From Steroidobacter agaridevorans (GTDB lineage: Bacteria > Pseudomonadota > Gammaproteobacteria > Steroidobacterales > Steroidobacteraceae), in NCBI RefSeq assembly GCF_009932555.1, contig NZ_BLJO01000004.1, positions 1 to 64,000 of the forward strand: a stretch of 64,000 bases of DNA, in the 5' to 3' direction. The position numbers were made by a program, and so were the translations under genes. Of this stretch, positions 1-8,682 are shown piece after piece. Numbering within the stretch: position 1 is the stretch's first letter; every line of letters begins with the position of its first letter. The notes below the pieces were generated by a model. The model was not told the DNA's origin. It ran no database searches and saw only the letters and a program-made list of their open reading frames with translations.

Positions 1-262
1 GGCTTGGCGCGCAGCGCCAACACACGGGCGGGCGGTGGGCTCTTCAAGGCTGGGCGCGCAGCGCGAACACACGGCGGGCGGTGGGCTCTTCAAGGCTGGG
101 CGCGCAGCGCGAACACACGGCGGCCGCTGGGATCTTCAGGCTTGGCGCGCAGCGCGACCACACGGCGGACGGTGGGATCTTCAGGCTTGGCGCGCAGCGC
201 CAACACACGGGCGGGCGGGTGGGCGGGATCTTCCAAACCCGGCGCGCAGCGCCAAAGGAAAG
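1..262. repeat. GC-rich tandem repeat, about 5.5 copies of a 45-54 bp unit
   Basis: Units begin at about 1, 48, 94, 139 and 184, with a partial sixth from about 238. Unit lengths are 47, 46, 45, 45 and about 54 bp. Each begins with GGCTTGGCGCGCAGCG or a close variant and ends in GGGCTCTTCAA or GGGATCTTCA. The unit core TGGCGC-GCA-GCGCCA is a perfect 6-bp dyad with a 3-nt loop in some copies and is imperfect in others. The array ends in GCGCCAAAGGAAAGTAACC just before the halogenase stop codon. Short frames through it are low-complexity and are not genes. The array may continue left of the window. Confidence 0.9.
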
Positions 263-274
263 TAACCAGGTAAG

Positions 275-1795
275 TCAGTTCCCCGACCGAAGTGCCGCCG
301 CGCAGTGCTGGCGAATAAAATCCATGTGCCTCGGCATAGCGCCAGCGCAATTGGCGATCACAGACCGAACCTGAAGCACGCGCCGCCGCGATTCCTCAGC
401 AGATAACGCATCGCAGACCGGATCGTAGCCGCGCGGCACGACGCCCTGCCCGACGAACACGGCGAACCAACTGGTCTCAGTAAACAGCTCAGTGTCCTGA
501 CGAAAGATGCGGCCCCGACTGCGGAACAGCTCCATCCGTTGCTGCAGGCTTTCCGGAATGCTCATGGTCCTGCACTCATTCCAGAACGGCGAGTCATCGC
601 GCGTAGTCGCGTGATAGTGAAGGATGAGGAAGTCGCGAATGCGCTCCCACTCGAAGGTGCAGGCGCGGTTGTACTCCTCGATATCCGCCGGCTCGAAGTG
701 GCGGTCGGGAAACAACGAGAGCAGCCGTGCGATACCGCTCTGGATCAAGTGAATGCTGGTGGACTCGAGCGGCTCCATGAATCCCGCCGCAAGACCGATG
801 GCCAGACAGTTGTTGATCCAGAATCGCTTCCGGCGTCCGGTCACGAACTTGAGCACCCGCGGCTCGGCGAGCGGCCGCCCGTCGAGATTGGCGAGCACCG
901 TCTGTGCAGCCTCGTCATCGCTCAAATGGTTGCTCGAGTACACATAGCCATTCCCGGTGCGATGCTGCAACGGAATGCGCCACTGCCAGCCGGCGCTGCG
1001 CGCAGTGGAGCGAGTGTAGGGAACGGGCTCTCCCACGTTTTCAGACGGCACGGCCACGGCGCGGTCGCAGGGCAGCCAGTGGGTCCAGTTCTCATAGCCG
1101 CTCTTGAGTGCCTGCTCGATGAGCAGGCCGCGAAATCCCGAGCAGTCGATGAACAGGTCCGCCTCGATGCGCTCCCCGCTCGCGAGCTGCACCGACTTGA
1201 TGAACCCGCTCTCGCCATCGAGCTGCACATCCACCACTTTGCCTTCGGTCCGCACTACGCCGCGCTTCTCTGCGTAGTTGCGCAGATAGCGCGCATACAG
1301 CGCCGCATCGAAATGAAATGCGTAGGAGAGCGTTGCGAGCGGCGTGTTGCCCGCCTGCACCGGCCGCATGAACCGGCCGTTGCGGGCCGCGACCGCGGGC
1401 AGTGAGTAATCGTCGAGATCGGCCGGCTCGCCGAGCGAGCGCAGTTTCAGCCACCAGGCATGGAAGGAGACGCCCTTGATGTCGGTGCCGAAAGGTCCGA
1501 ACGGATGCAGGTAGGTGCGGCCGAGGGCGGCCCAGTCCACGAACTGAATGCCGAGCTTGAAGGTGCCCTGGGTCTGGCGCACGAAGTCGTTCTCGTCCAG
1601 GCCGAGCAGCCGGTTGAAGACCGAGATCATGGGAATGGTCGCCTCGCCGACGCCGACGCTGCCGATTTCTTCGGACTCGACCACGCGAATCGCGCAGTAG
1701 TCGTTCTGCAGCACCTGCGAAAGCGCGGCGGCCGTCATCCAGCCGGCCGTGCCGCCGCCCACTATGAGCACGCTGCGAATTCGCATGTCGGACAC
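275..1795 (-). CDS. Flavin-dependent tryptophan-halogenase family protein
   Basis: A 506-residue protein of the FADH2-dependent halogenase family, which uses a reduced flavin from a partner reductase, O2 and halide to halogenate an electron-rich substrate. Visible marks: FAD-binding GGGTAG at 13-18, the GVGEAT stretch at 48-53, a lysine at 80 in TFKLGIQF that fits the catalytic lysine, and the family signature WxWxIP at 270-275. A GTG start at 1795 is preferred because AGGGGA lies five bases upstream; an ATG nine bases inside is the alternative. It is transcribed divergently from a TonB receptor, a pairing common in Caulobacter and Xanthomonadales uptake loci. The substrate cannot be read from sequence, and these TBDR-linked members may not act on free tryptophan. 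Confidence 0.93.
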   Translation of the reverse strand: MSDMRIRSVLIVGGGTAGWMTAAALSQVLQNDYCAIRVVESEEIGSVGVGEATIPMISVFNRLLGLDENDFVRQTQGTFKLGIQFVDWAALGRTYLHPFGPFGTDIKGVSFHAWWLKLRSLGEPADLDDYSLPAVAARNGRFMRPVQAGNTPLATLSYAFHFDAALYARYLRNYAEKRGVVRTEGKVVDVQLDGESGFIKSVQLASGERIEADLFIDCSGFRGLLIEQALKSGYENWTHWLPCDRAVAVPSENVGEPVPYTRSTARSAGWQWRIPLQHRTGNGYVYSSNHLSDDEAAQTVLANLDGRPLAEPRVLKFVTGRRKRFWINNCLAIGLAAGFMEPLESTSIHLIQSGIARLLSLFPDRHFEPADIEEYNRACTFEWERIRDFLILHYHATTRDDSPFWNECRTMSIPESLQQRMELFRSRGRIFRQDTELFTETSWFAVFVGQGVVPRGYDPVCDALSAEESRRRVLQVRSVIANCAGAMPRHMDFIRQHCAAALRSGN

Positions 1796-2164
1796 GGGCT
1801 TCCCCTGAGTTCAGTTTGGGCTGCGTTGCGCGCCATGGGTGCGGAGCGCACGTGCTGCTGTATCAAACGGACAACAAAGATCGGTAGCTGAAGCCTACGT
1901 GCTCTTGCGTCAAAATGTCCAGCGATAGTCAACGCGAACAAGGACTTCAGACCACGCCAGAACCGCAGAATTAGCCGAAATTCTCCAGGGCGAGGTTGCG
2001 CGCAAGATCTGCTACATAAAAATATTTGGACAGCGTTGTCATTCTGCCTTTAGGATATTTACCAACAGCGCAGCCAGGACGCGCCCGACCGCACAGTTAG
2101 GCGTTGGCTCCCGGCACCGCTCGTAGCAACCACGGGACAAGTGCGAAAACTTGGGGGATGACAC
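1796..2164. other. Divergent intergenic region, halogenase / TonB receptor
   Basis: This 369-bp stretch separates the two divergent starts and holds no credible gene. Its right half is AT-richer than its surroundings (around 2010-2060), as expected for a promoter region. It contains a LacI-type operator candidate, listed separately, and a GGGGGA ribosome-binding site seven bases before the receptor start. Confidence 0.7.
2026..2043. promoter_or_regulatory. LacI-family-type operator candidate
   Basis: TTGGACAGCGTTGTCATT contains GACA-GCGT-TGTC, a palindrome with a central CG. This is the architecture typical of LacI-family operators that control TonB-receptor carbohydrate loci in Xanthomonadales, Caulobacter and Alteromonadales. 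It lies about 125 bp upstream of the receptor start and 230 bp from the halogenase start. No LacI regulator gene is in the window, so the assignment rests on the motif and its place. Confidence 0.45.
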
Positions 2165-4522
2165 ATGCGAAAGGTGCCTTTGGTACTGGGTGGGGTAGGC
2201 ATTTGCTTATCCATGTCGGCGGGCGTGCAGGCTGCCGAGACGGGCGAGCCGGGTCTGGAAACCGTTGTCGTGACAGCGACCCGTCGCGAGACGAATCTGC
2301 AGGAAACGCCGCTGGCGATCTCGGCCTTCAGCCAGGAAAGCCTGGATGAGAATCACGTCTCGACGCTGCTCGACATGCGCGGCCTCGTGCCCAATCTGCA
2401 ATTCTTCTCGAACGGCGATCACGCCGTGCCGCTGGTTTTCATTCGCGGTCTAGGCACGCGCAATCAGACCGAAGCCGGCGATCAGGGCATCGCGTTCTAC
2501 ACTGACGGCGTGTTCTCGGCCCGTTCCCAGGGCACGACGGTGATGATGTACGACCTCGATGGCGTCGAGGTGCTGCGCGGTCCGCAGGGCACGCTGTTCG
2601 GGCGCAACTCGACCGGCGGCGCGGTGTCGCTGCGTTCGGCCAAACCCCGTCTGGACGGCTTCGATGCTTCGGGCGAAATCGCCGCAGGCAGCTACTCGAT
2701 GCTGGAGCTGCGCGGCATGGCCAACGTGCCCATCACGGAAAATTGGGCCATCCGCGTCGCGGGCGCGAAGGATGAGCAGGAAGGTCAGACCGACTACGCG
2801 CCGGGCAATCAGTTTGCTTCCTCGCGCAAGTACGGCACGGTCGATCTCAGCTCGTTCAGAGTCAGCTCGCTATTCCAGCCGTCCGACGATGTTCGCTGGC
2901 ACCTCGTCTACGAGAATTTCCGCAATCGCGGCACCGGCGATGTGGCCAGCCAGGACTTCGAGGATCGGGTCAACGACGCGACCGCGGCCGGCAACCTGGA
3001 CCTGGATTCGGACAGCATTCGCACGCGTCTCGATGTCGGCTTCGGCGAGGGTTACACACTGAGCTACATCGGCGGCTACGCCGAGTTCAGCCAGGCGCAG
3101 ATGTACGGCAACGAGCCGCAGGGCGACACGCGCAACACCGTGGACTCGTCCTACGAGGGCACGCAGCACGAGCTGCAGCTCACGAATCCGTCCGAAGCGC
3201 GCTTCAACTACACGGCCGGCCTTTATTACTTCGAAGAAGAAAACAGCATCCGCTTCGACATGCTGCACGGGAGCTGGGGCTTCACGCCTCAGGACCAGGC
3301 CACCGTGTTGTCATCGTTCGTTCAGCCGGCGCGCTCGTTGGAGACGCAGAGCGTGTATGCGCAGGGAACATTCAAGTTCACCGACGACCTGCGGTTCACC
3401 GCGGGCGCGCGCTACATCGAGGATAGCCGTGAGGATAAGGGCGGACGCTCGATCGACTGCACCTTCGGCCTGCGCGGCGATCTCCCGAGCAACCTTGCAC
3501 GCAACGCGGCGGCATTGAATGGGGCGCAGGGTTGTTACTACCGCCAGTACAACGACATGAAAGGCGACTGGGACAAGACGACGTGGATGGCGCGCGGCGA
3601 ATATGACCTGACCGATTCGGTCATGATGTATTTGTCGTACGAGACCGGCTGGAAATCGGGGGTCTTGCAGGATGGCAAGGGCTACGACGATCTCGTGACA
3701 CCGAGCGGCACGCTCGATTTCTCGCGCAACAACTCGCTGCTGCAGAGGCCGGAAGAGGTCACCAGCACGGAGCTCGGCATCAAGACGGATTTCAGCGACT
3801 GGCGGCTGAGCGCCAACCTGTTCTACATGGACTTCACGGACATGCAGGTAACTGGAGCAGTGATCGATCCGGTCACCGGCCAGTCGACGCTGACCAACAC
3901 CAACGCGGGCGGCGCCACCATCAAGGGCCTGGAGCTGGAGGCTTCGACGGGGTTGTTCGACGGCGCGGGCCAGCTCGCTGCGACGTTCGCTTATCTGGAT
4001 GCGACGTACGACGAGTTCTTCGGCAACGACCAGAACTTCGGCAACGCAAACGGCCGTATCTGGAACCCCTGCGCCCTCGGCGTGGAGTCGAGCGGCGCCT
4101 GCGTCGGCAACGTGTTCAACTTCGCGGGCAACAACCTGCCGTATGCGCCGGAGTATCAGCTGACCGTGCAGTACTCGCACGAGTTCCCGCTGCCAGGCGG
4201 TTCTGCGGTGGTGCCGCGCATTCGAGCTAGCTACTACGACGAGAGTTTCCTCAGCTGGGAGAACCGCGGCGACCGGCCCGCGGGCACGCTCAATGCGGCC
4301 GATCCGGGAGAGAAGGATTTCGACCGTCAGCCGGCGTACACCATGCTGGATGCGGCCATCGCCTTCCGTTCGAGCACGGATCAATGGACCGCCGAGGCGT
4401 TCATCACCAACGCGCTCGATGAGGAGGTCAAGACCGAAGCCTTCTACGGGACGCCGCAGACGTTCTACAGCTGGGGCCAGCGTCGCCAGGTAGGCCTCCG
4501 CCTCGCGTACAAGTACAAGTAA
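2165..4522 (+). CDS. TonB-dependent outer-membrane receptor
   Basis: A 785-residue receptor that would import a ligand across the outer membrane using TonB energy. It has a signal peptide (about 1-23), a TonB-box-like ETVVVTATR at 32-40, a plug domain that includes VEVLRGPQGTLFGRNSTGG, and a long beta-barrel rich in alternating aromatic residues. The last residue is Lys rather than the usual Phe. A GGGGGA Shine-Dalgarno fits the ATG. The divergent halogenase and the LacI-like operator suggest an inducible uptake locus, probably for an oligosaccharide or glycoside; the ligand is inference. No SusD-like or hydrolase gene follows; transcription probably stops at the terminator downstream. Confidence 0.95.
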   Translation: MRKVPLVLGGVGICLSMSAGVQAAETGEPGLETVVVTATRRETNLQETPLAISAFSQESLDENHVSTLLDMRGLVPNLQFFSNGDHAVPLVFIRGLGTRNQTEAGDQGIAFYTDGVFSARSQGTTVMMYDLDGVEVLRGPQGTLFGRNSTGGAVSLRSAKPRLDGFDASGEIAAGSYSMLELRGMANVPITENWAIRVAGAKDEQEGQTDYAPGNQFASSRKYGTVDLSSFRVSSLFQPSDDVRWHLVYENFRNRGTGDVASQDFEDRVNDATAAGNLDLDSDSIRTRLDVGFGEGYTLSYIGGYAEFSQAQMYGNEPQGDTRNTVDSSYEGTQHELQLTNPSEARFNYTAGLYYFEEENSIRFDMLHGSWGFTPQDQATVLSSFVQPARSLETQSVYAQGTFKFTDDLRFTAGARYIEDSREDKGGRSIDCTFGLRGDLPSNLARNAAALNGAQGCYYRQYNDMKGDWDKTTWMARGEYDLTDSVMMYLSYETGWKSGVLQDGKGYDDLVTPSGTLDFSRNNSLLQRPEEVTSTELGIKTDFSDWRLSANLFYMDFTDMQVTGAVIDPVTGQSTLTNTNAGGATIKGLELEASTGLFDGAGQLAATFAYLDATYDEFFGNDQNFGNANGRIWNPCALGVESSGACVGNVFNFAGNNLPYAPEYQLTVQYSHEFPLPGGSAVVPRIRASYYDESFLSWENRGDRPAGTLNAADPGEKDFDRQPAYTMLDAAIAFRSSTDQWTAEAFITNALDEEVKTEAFYGTPQTFYSWGQRRQVGLRLAYKYK

Positions 4523-4583
4523 TCGGCGTCCACCAGTCATCGTTGGCAGGAGACGAGGGCACCTCCCGCCTCATCCTGCACTC

Positions 4584-4615
4584 AGGCACGGCCACGGATG
4601 GGCCGTGCCTTTTTT
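4584..4615 (+). terminator. Rho-independent terminator of the TonB receptor gene
   Basis: A perfect 10-bp stem (AGGCACGGCC with GGCCGTGCCT), a 7-nt loop and a run of six T. It lies about 60 bp after the receptor stop codon. Confidence 0.9.
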
Positions 4616-4623
4616 ATTGGCAA

Positions 4624-4650
4624 TGTCTATTCCGGCCGGAGCGGATCGTC
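4624..4650 (+). promoter_or_regulatory. Possible ECF42-type promoter
   Basis: TGTCTA, a 17-bp spacer and CGTC lie 48 bp before the YCII gene. ECF42 sigma factors are reported to recognise TGTCGA at -35 and CGA/TC at -10, and to drive genes for DGPF/YCII proteins beside them. The match is imperfect (one mismatch at -35), so this is only a candidate for autoregulation by the sigma factor downstream. Confidence 0.25.
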
Positions 4651-4657
4651 ATGGCAT

Positions 4658-4676
4658 CGGACAGGTATGCTGTCCG
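4658..4676. promoter_or_regulatory. Perfect 7-bp inverted repeat before the YCII gene
   Basis: CGGACAG and CTGTCCG are separated by five bases and lie about 21 bp before the YCII start codon. It could be a protein-binding dyad or a 5'-leader hairpin; the sequence does not decide. Confidence 0.5.
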
Positions 4677-4697
4677 TCACTTCTTCAGGAGTCCGCC

Positions 4698-5054
4698 ATG
4701 GCCGAGTATCTGGTTCTGTTGCACGAAGATCCCGCCGCTACTCGCACGCTCAGTCCCACGCAGATGCAGGCGCTGATCCAGCGCTATACCGACTGGATCG
4801 ACGGCCTGCGTGCCGATGGATTCGTCACCGTGGGCAAGAAGCTCAAGGACGAGGGCGGCCGTCATCTGCATTCCGAGAAGGGCAGGATGGTCGTGAGCGA
4901 GGGGCCCTACGCCGAAGGCAAGGACATCATCAGCGGTCTGTTCGTCGTGACCGCCGACAGCTACGAGCAGGCGCAGGCCCGGCTGGGCTCGGGGCCGCAC
5001 CTGGAATTTGGCTGGATCGAGTTGCGCGAGATCGATGCCATCCCGTGCGCCTGA
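4698..5054 (+). CDS. YCII/DGPF-domain protein
   Basis: A 118-residue cytosolic protein beginning MAEYLVLLHEDP, typical of the YCII-related (DGPF) family, a small ferredoxin-like fold of mostly unknown role. The motif region SEGPYAEGKDIISGLFVV matches the family core (DGPFxE.K...G). A longer frame exists, but the ATG here has CAGGAG seven bases upstream and begins at the family's usual N-terminus. It overlaps the sigma-factor gene by 20 bp, so the two are translationally linked. The YCII/ECF42 pairing is a known conserved context; whether YCII proteins act as anti-sigma factors or as regulon members is not settled. Confidence 0.9.
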   Translation: MAEYLVLLHEDPAATRTLSPTQMQALIQRYTDWIDGLRADGFVTVGKKLKDEGGRHLHSEKGRMVVSEGPYAEGKDIISGLFVVTADSYEQAQARLGSGPHLEFGWIELREIDAIPCA

Positions 5055-6288
5055 CGCGAGAGGACTGGTTGCCGACCTGTTCCGTCGCGAGTCGGGTCGG
5101 CTGATCGCACTGCTCGCCAATCGCGCCGGCGTGGCGCGCATCGACATGGTCGAGGATGCCGTGCAGGACGCGCTCGTCTCGGCGATGCGTAACTGGTCGA
5201 TCAACGCCGTGCCGGCGAATCCGTCGGCATGGCTCTACACAGCGGCTCGGAATGCGTTGACCGATAAGTTGCGTCGGGCCCGCTTCGAAGTGCCCGAGGA
5301 ATTTACGCAGGAACGCTCGGCCGAGGCGGACAATTCCTTTCCCTCGGAACACGCCTTCAATGACGAACTGTTGCGACTGATCGCCTTCTGTTGTCATCCG
5401 TCCCTGACGCCGGCGTCGCAGCTGGCATTGACGCTGCGTCTGGCCTGCGGCTTGAGCGTCGAGGAAATTGCGCATGCGTTGCTGACGTCGTCGCAGTCCA
5501 TCGTGCAACGTATCGTGCGAGCCAAGCGCGAGCTGCGCGATGCGGATGTGACTTTCGACATCGCCCCGCGAGAGCTGGTCCAGGAACGCTTGCCGCGCAT
5601 CCTCAATGCGATTTATCTGTTGTTCGACGCGGGCTATCTGAGTCCGCGACATCCGCAATGGTTCCGGCCCTTGCTCTGCGACGACGCGTTGCGCCTGGTG
5701 AGGATGCTGGCCGATCATCCGTTGACGGCGGAGCCCGAAACACATGCGTTGGCGGCGTTGTTACATTTGACGGCGGCACGCTCGCCGGCCAGAGTGGACG
5801 ACGAAGGTCGTCCCGTGCCGCTGGCCAAGCAGGATCGTTCGCGCTGGAATCAGGCAGCCATCAACGCCGGGATGGAGTTCTTTTCACGATCCATCCGCGG
5901 CGAGGCGCTGACTCGTTATCACATCGAGGCGGCGATCGCGACCGTGCATGCCGGCGCCGCCAGCATGGAAACAACCGACTGGGCGCAGATCGTGCGTCAC
6001 TACGATCAGTTGTGCGAATCATTCCCGAGCCCGGTTGCAACTTTGAACCGGGTCATCGCGTTACGCTACGCGCGTGGTGCGCAAGAGGCGCTGCTGGCGC
6101 TGCGGGCCAGCGATGAGCTGCATGCAATTCAGGACACGATGGTGTACCACGCCACGATGGCGGAACTGCATGAAGCCCTCGAGGAGCACGATCAAGCGGC
6201 GGCCGCATTTGGCGCGGCGGCCGAGCTTGCGGAGAGCGATACGCTGGCCGAGCTGTTCCGGCGCCGTGCGCGGGCGGTGAAGAAGTAA
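5035..6288 (+). CDS. ECF42-type RNA polymerase sigma factor with TPR-like C-terminal extension
   Basis: A 417-residue sigma factor of the COG4941/ECF42 type. The sigma-2 region spans about 12-80 and sigma-4 about 110-170. A long helical extension follows, of the kind carrying TPR-like repeats, and begins with the signature NAIYLLFDAGY at 191-201. Ordinary ECF factors are about 200 residues; the extension is essential in studied members. The start MPSRAPDAR is chosen over a longer frame because it overlaps the YCII gene end as in other such pairs and lacks non-homologous residues. A DNA ligase gene follows after 14 bp and may share the transcript. No anti-sigma factor is adjacent, which is usual for ECF42. 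Confidence 0.93.
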   Translation: MPSRAPDARGLVADLFRRESGRLIALLANRAGVARIDMVEDAVQDALVSAMRNWSINAVPANPSAWLYTAARNALTDKLRRARFEVPEEFTQERSAEADNSFPSEHAFNDELLRLIAFCCHPSLTPASQLALTLRLACGLSVEEIAHALLTSSQSIVQRIVRAKRELRDADVTFDIAPRELVQERLPRILNAIYLLFDAGYLSPRHPQWFRPLLCDDALRLVRMLADHPLTAEPETHALAALLHLTAARSPARVDDEGRPVPLAKQDRSRWNQAAINAGMEFFSRSIRGEALTRYHIEAAIATVHAGAASMETTDWAQIVRHYDQLCESFPSPVATLNRVIALRYARGAQEALLALRASDELHAIQDTMVYHATMAELHEALEEHDQAAAAFGAAAELAESDTLAELFRRRARAVKK

Positions 6289-6302
6289 CGATCCTTTGAG
6301 TC

Positions 6303-7859
6303 ATGACGCTATTGGCGGTCATCGTCGAGACATCGTCCAAAGTTGCGTCCACGTCGGCGCGGCTGGCGAAGGTGCGCGAGCTGGCCGCCTGTCTGCGACA
6401 GTTCGAGGCGGATGAGATCGTCATTGGCGTCGCCTATCTCTCCGGAGAAACGCCGCAGGGGAAGTTCGGCATCGGCTACTCGGTGCTGAAGATCGCAAGC
6501 GCAGCGGCCTCAGCGAGCGAGCCCGCATTGTCCGTTCTGGAAATCGACCAACGGCTGACCGAGATCGCGAGCATTCGCGGGGGCGGATCGACATCGCGCC
6601 GCGCCGATGCACTACGCGAATTGTTTTCTCGCGCGACCGAGGCAGAACAACATTTCCTGATGCGCCTGCTGATCGGCGAACTGCGCCAGGGCGCGCTCGC
6701 GGGCGTGATGGCGGATGCAATCGCGGCGGCCGCCGACATTCCAGTGGATAAAGTCCGGCGCGCGGCGATGTATGCGAAGAGCCTCGGCGCTGTTGCGCAC
6801 GCCGCGCTGGTTGAAGGTGAAAACGCGCTGGCGAGCTTTCAGTTGGAGCTGCTATCGCCGGTCGCGCCCATGCTGGCGCAAACGGCGGCCGATGTTGGCG
6901 AAGCGTTGGAACAGCTCGGCGAAGACACTGTCTTCGAGTGGAAGATGGATGGTGCGCGCATCCAAGTTCACAAAAGCGGCGACTCGGTTCATATCTATAC
7001 GCGCAGCCTCAACGATGTGACGGCTGCAGTCCCCGAGATCGCGGAGCTCGTGAAAGGGTTGCCGGCGCGCGAAGTCATCCTCGATGGCGAGGCGATTGCC
7101 TTCACTGCGGCGGGTCGACCGCATCCATTCCAGATCACCATGCGTCGTTTCGGACGCAAGCTCGATGTCGAGAAGCTGCGCGCCGAGTTGCCAATGCGTG
7201 CTTACTTCTTCGATTGTTTGCGCCTGGGCGAGGAGAGTCTCGCCGATCGACCGACGCGCGATCGCTACGAAGCTCTGGCGCGGGCCGTTCCAGCGGATCT
7301 GATCATTCCAAGATTGGTAACGGCGTCCGAGGACGAGGCCAGTGCATTCTACGACGCTGCACTGGCCGCCGGTCACGAAGGCATCATGGCGAAAGCGCTA
7401 TCGGCGCCCTACGAAGCGGGCAATCGTGGCGCGAGCTGGCTCAAGATCAAGCGAGCTCACACGCTGGATCTGATCGTGCTCGCCGCCGAGTGGGGGCATG
7501 GCCGGCGCACGGGCAAGTTGTCGAACCTGCATCTCGGTGCGCTCGATCCGGCGACGGGCGAGTACGTCATGCTCGGCAAGACCTTCAAAGGTCTCACGGA
7601 CGCGATGCTCGAGTGGCAGACGAAGGAGTTCCTGGCGCGCGAGACTCATCGTGACGATTGGACCGTCTATATCCGCCCGGAGCTGGTCGTGGAGATTGCG
7701 TTCAGCGACCTGCAGGCGAGTCCGCGCTATCCCGGCGGGCTGGCGTTACGGCTGGCGCGAGTGAAACGTTATCGCGATGACAAGCGGCCCGACGAGGCCG
7801 ACACGATGGTCTCGGTGCGAAAAATATTCGAAGCGCAGAGCGCGGCGCCCGCCGCCTGA
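6303..7859 (+). CDS. ATP-dependent DNA ligase (LigB/archaeal-type)
   Basis: A 518-residue ligase that seals nicks with ATP. An N-terminal DNA-binding domain covers about 1-185. The adenylation motif KMDGAR at 214-219 has its nucleophile at Lys214. It is followed by a LDGEAIAF motif, EGIMAKAL (motif IV) and SWLKIKR (motif V), and then an OB-fold. Length and domain order resemble the mycobacterial LigB and archaeal type, not the short periplasmic LigE found in many Gram-negatives. No signal peptide is seen, and no Ku, polymerase or nuclease gene is adjacent, so a LigD-type NHEJ set is not indicated. It probably backs up NAD-dependent LigA in repair. It may be cotranscribed with the sigma factor. 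Confidence 0.95.
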   Translation: MTLLAVIVETSSKVASTSARLAKVRELAACLRQFEADEIVIGVAYLSGETPQGKFGIGYSVLKIASAAASASEPALSVLEIDQRLTEIASIRGGGSTSRRADALRELFSRATEAEQHFLMRLLIGELRQGALAGVMADAIAAAADIPVDKVRRAAMYAKSLGAVAHAALVEGENALASFQLELLSPVAPMLAQTAADVGEALEQLGEDTVFEWKMDGARIQVHKSGDSVHIYTRSLNDVTAAVPEIAELVKGLPAREVILDGEAIAFTAAGRPHPFQITMRRFGRKLDVEKLRAELPMRAYFFDCLRLGEESLADRPTRDRYEALARAVPADLIIPRLVTASEDEASAFYDAALAAGHEGIMAKALSAPYEAGNRGASWLKIKRAHTLDLIVLAAEWGHGRRTGKLSNLHLGALDPATGEYVMLGKTFKGLTDAMLEWQTKEFLARETHRDDWTVYIRPELVVEIAFSDLQASPRYPGGLALRLARVKRYRDDKRPDEADTMVSVRKIFEAQSAAPAA

Positions 7860-7934
7860 TCTCTCGAGCATCCCTTAAGGGCACTGTCGCCGACTCTGAC
7901 AGAGCCCGAAGTCTGCCACGCACGCGTGTGTAGT

Positions 7935-7975
7935 AAACGGCTCGAAAGACTCATTCTCAGAGCCGAACCGTTTTT
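7935..7975 (+). terminator. Weak hairpin with T run after the ligase gene
   Basis: CGGCTC pairs with GAGCCG across 16 bases, or alternatively AAACGG pairs with CCGTTT; a run of five T follows. It is about 75 bp after the ligase stop and 50 bp before the next gene. The stem is short, so this is tentative. Confidence 0.3.
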
Positions 7976-8025
7976 GGATACTGCGCCGCTCGACGAACTC
8001 ATAAATCAACGAACGCAGGAGAATC

Positions 8026-8676
8026 ATGAATAAGAAAGTTTTGGCTGCGCTGTCCGCGGGACTCGTGGCGCTCCCCCTTGCCGCCAATGCCGTGCCGGTT
8101 TCGTTTGGCGCGTTGTCGAGCGACGACGACGGCAGCACGGCAATCATCACCGACAGCTTGAACAACTATGAATGGCTGCGGTGGGACGTGCTGGGCGATC
8201 TGACGTACGCGGAAACATTGGCAGCGATTTCGAGCGGCGGTCAGTACGAAGGATGGCAGTTTGCCCGTAACGGTGAGGCGCAACTGTTCACCAATGCCTT
8301 GCTGCAAGGCCTGACCAACGCCTGCACGGCAGTCGGCTCGGACACGTGCAATAGTACCCTGCCCAACGTCTTGACCGACCTGCTGGGGAATTCGGGCCCC
8401 GGCGGCCTCAGTAATATGGTCGGCTTCCTTTCGGAAGATAACGTTCAGGCGGGCTTCCTCCAGTACACCCACGAAGGCGATCTTGGCGGTCTGTTCAAGG
8501 CCAACGACGTGGCGGATGTCGCGCTCATGGATGCGGCCGAGAACGTGGGTTGGCTCCTCTACCGCGCTGGCGGCAATGTGCCACCCCAGACGAACGTGCC
8601 CGAGCCGGGTTCGCTGGCGCTCTTTGCGGTCGGGATGGCGGGAATCGGCGCGATGCGCCGGCGTCGTCGCGCGTAG
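8026..8676 (+). CDS. PEP-CTERM sorting-domain protein
   Basis: A 216-residue secreted protein with a signal peptide ending near NAVP (about 1-22). The C-terminus (191-216) has VPEPGS, a hydrophobic segment and a final RRRRR cluster. This is the PEP-CTERM tripartite signal, processed by exosortase and linked to extracellular polysaccharide production in Gram-negatives. The body has no catalytic motif I recognise; it contains a pair of cysteines (CTAVGSDTC) and the segment NNYEWLRWDVLGDLTY seen in related hypothetical PEP-CTERM proteins. GCAGGAG precedes the ATG. No exosortase or EPS gene is nearby, so its machinery must be elsewhere. Confidence 0.92.
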   Translation: MNKKVLAALSAGLVALPLAANAVPVSFGALSSDDDGSTAIITDSLNNYEWLRWDVLGDLTYAETLAAISSGGQYEGWQFARNGEAQLFTNALLQGLTNACTAVGSDTCNSTLPNVLTDLLGNSGPGGLSNMVGFLSEDNVQAGFLQYTHEGDLGGLFKANDVADVALMDAAENVGWLLYRAGGNVPPQTNVPEPGSLALFAVGMAGIGAMRRRRRA

Positions 8677-8682
8677 TTCAAA

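Noticed and set aside
1-350. Short open frames in the left-edge repeat
   Set aside because: They only translate the tandem repeat unit.
6303-7859. Ku/LigD-type NHEJ system around the DNA ligase
   Set aside because: No Ku, polymerase or phosphoesterase domain is fused or adjacent; the ligase is of the LigB type.
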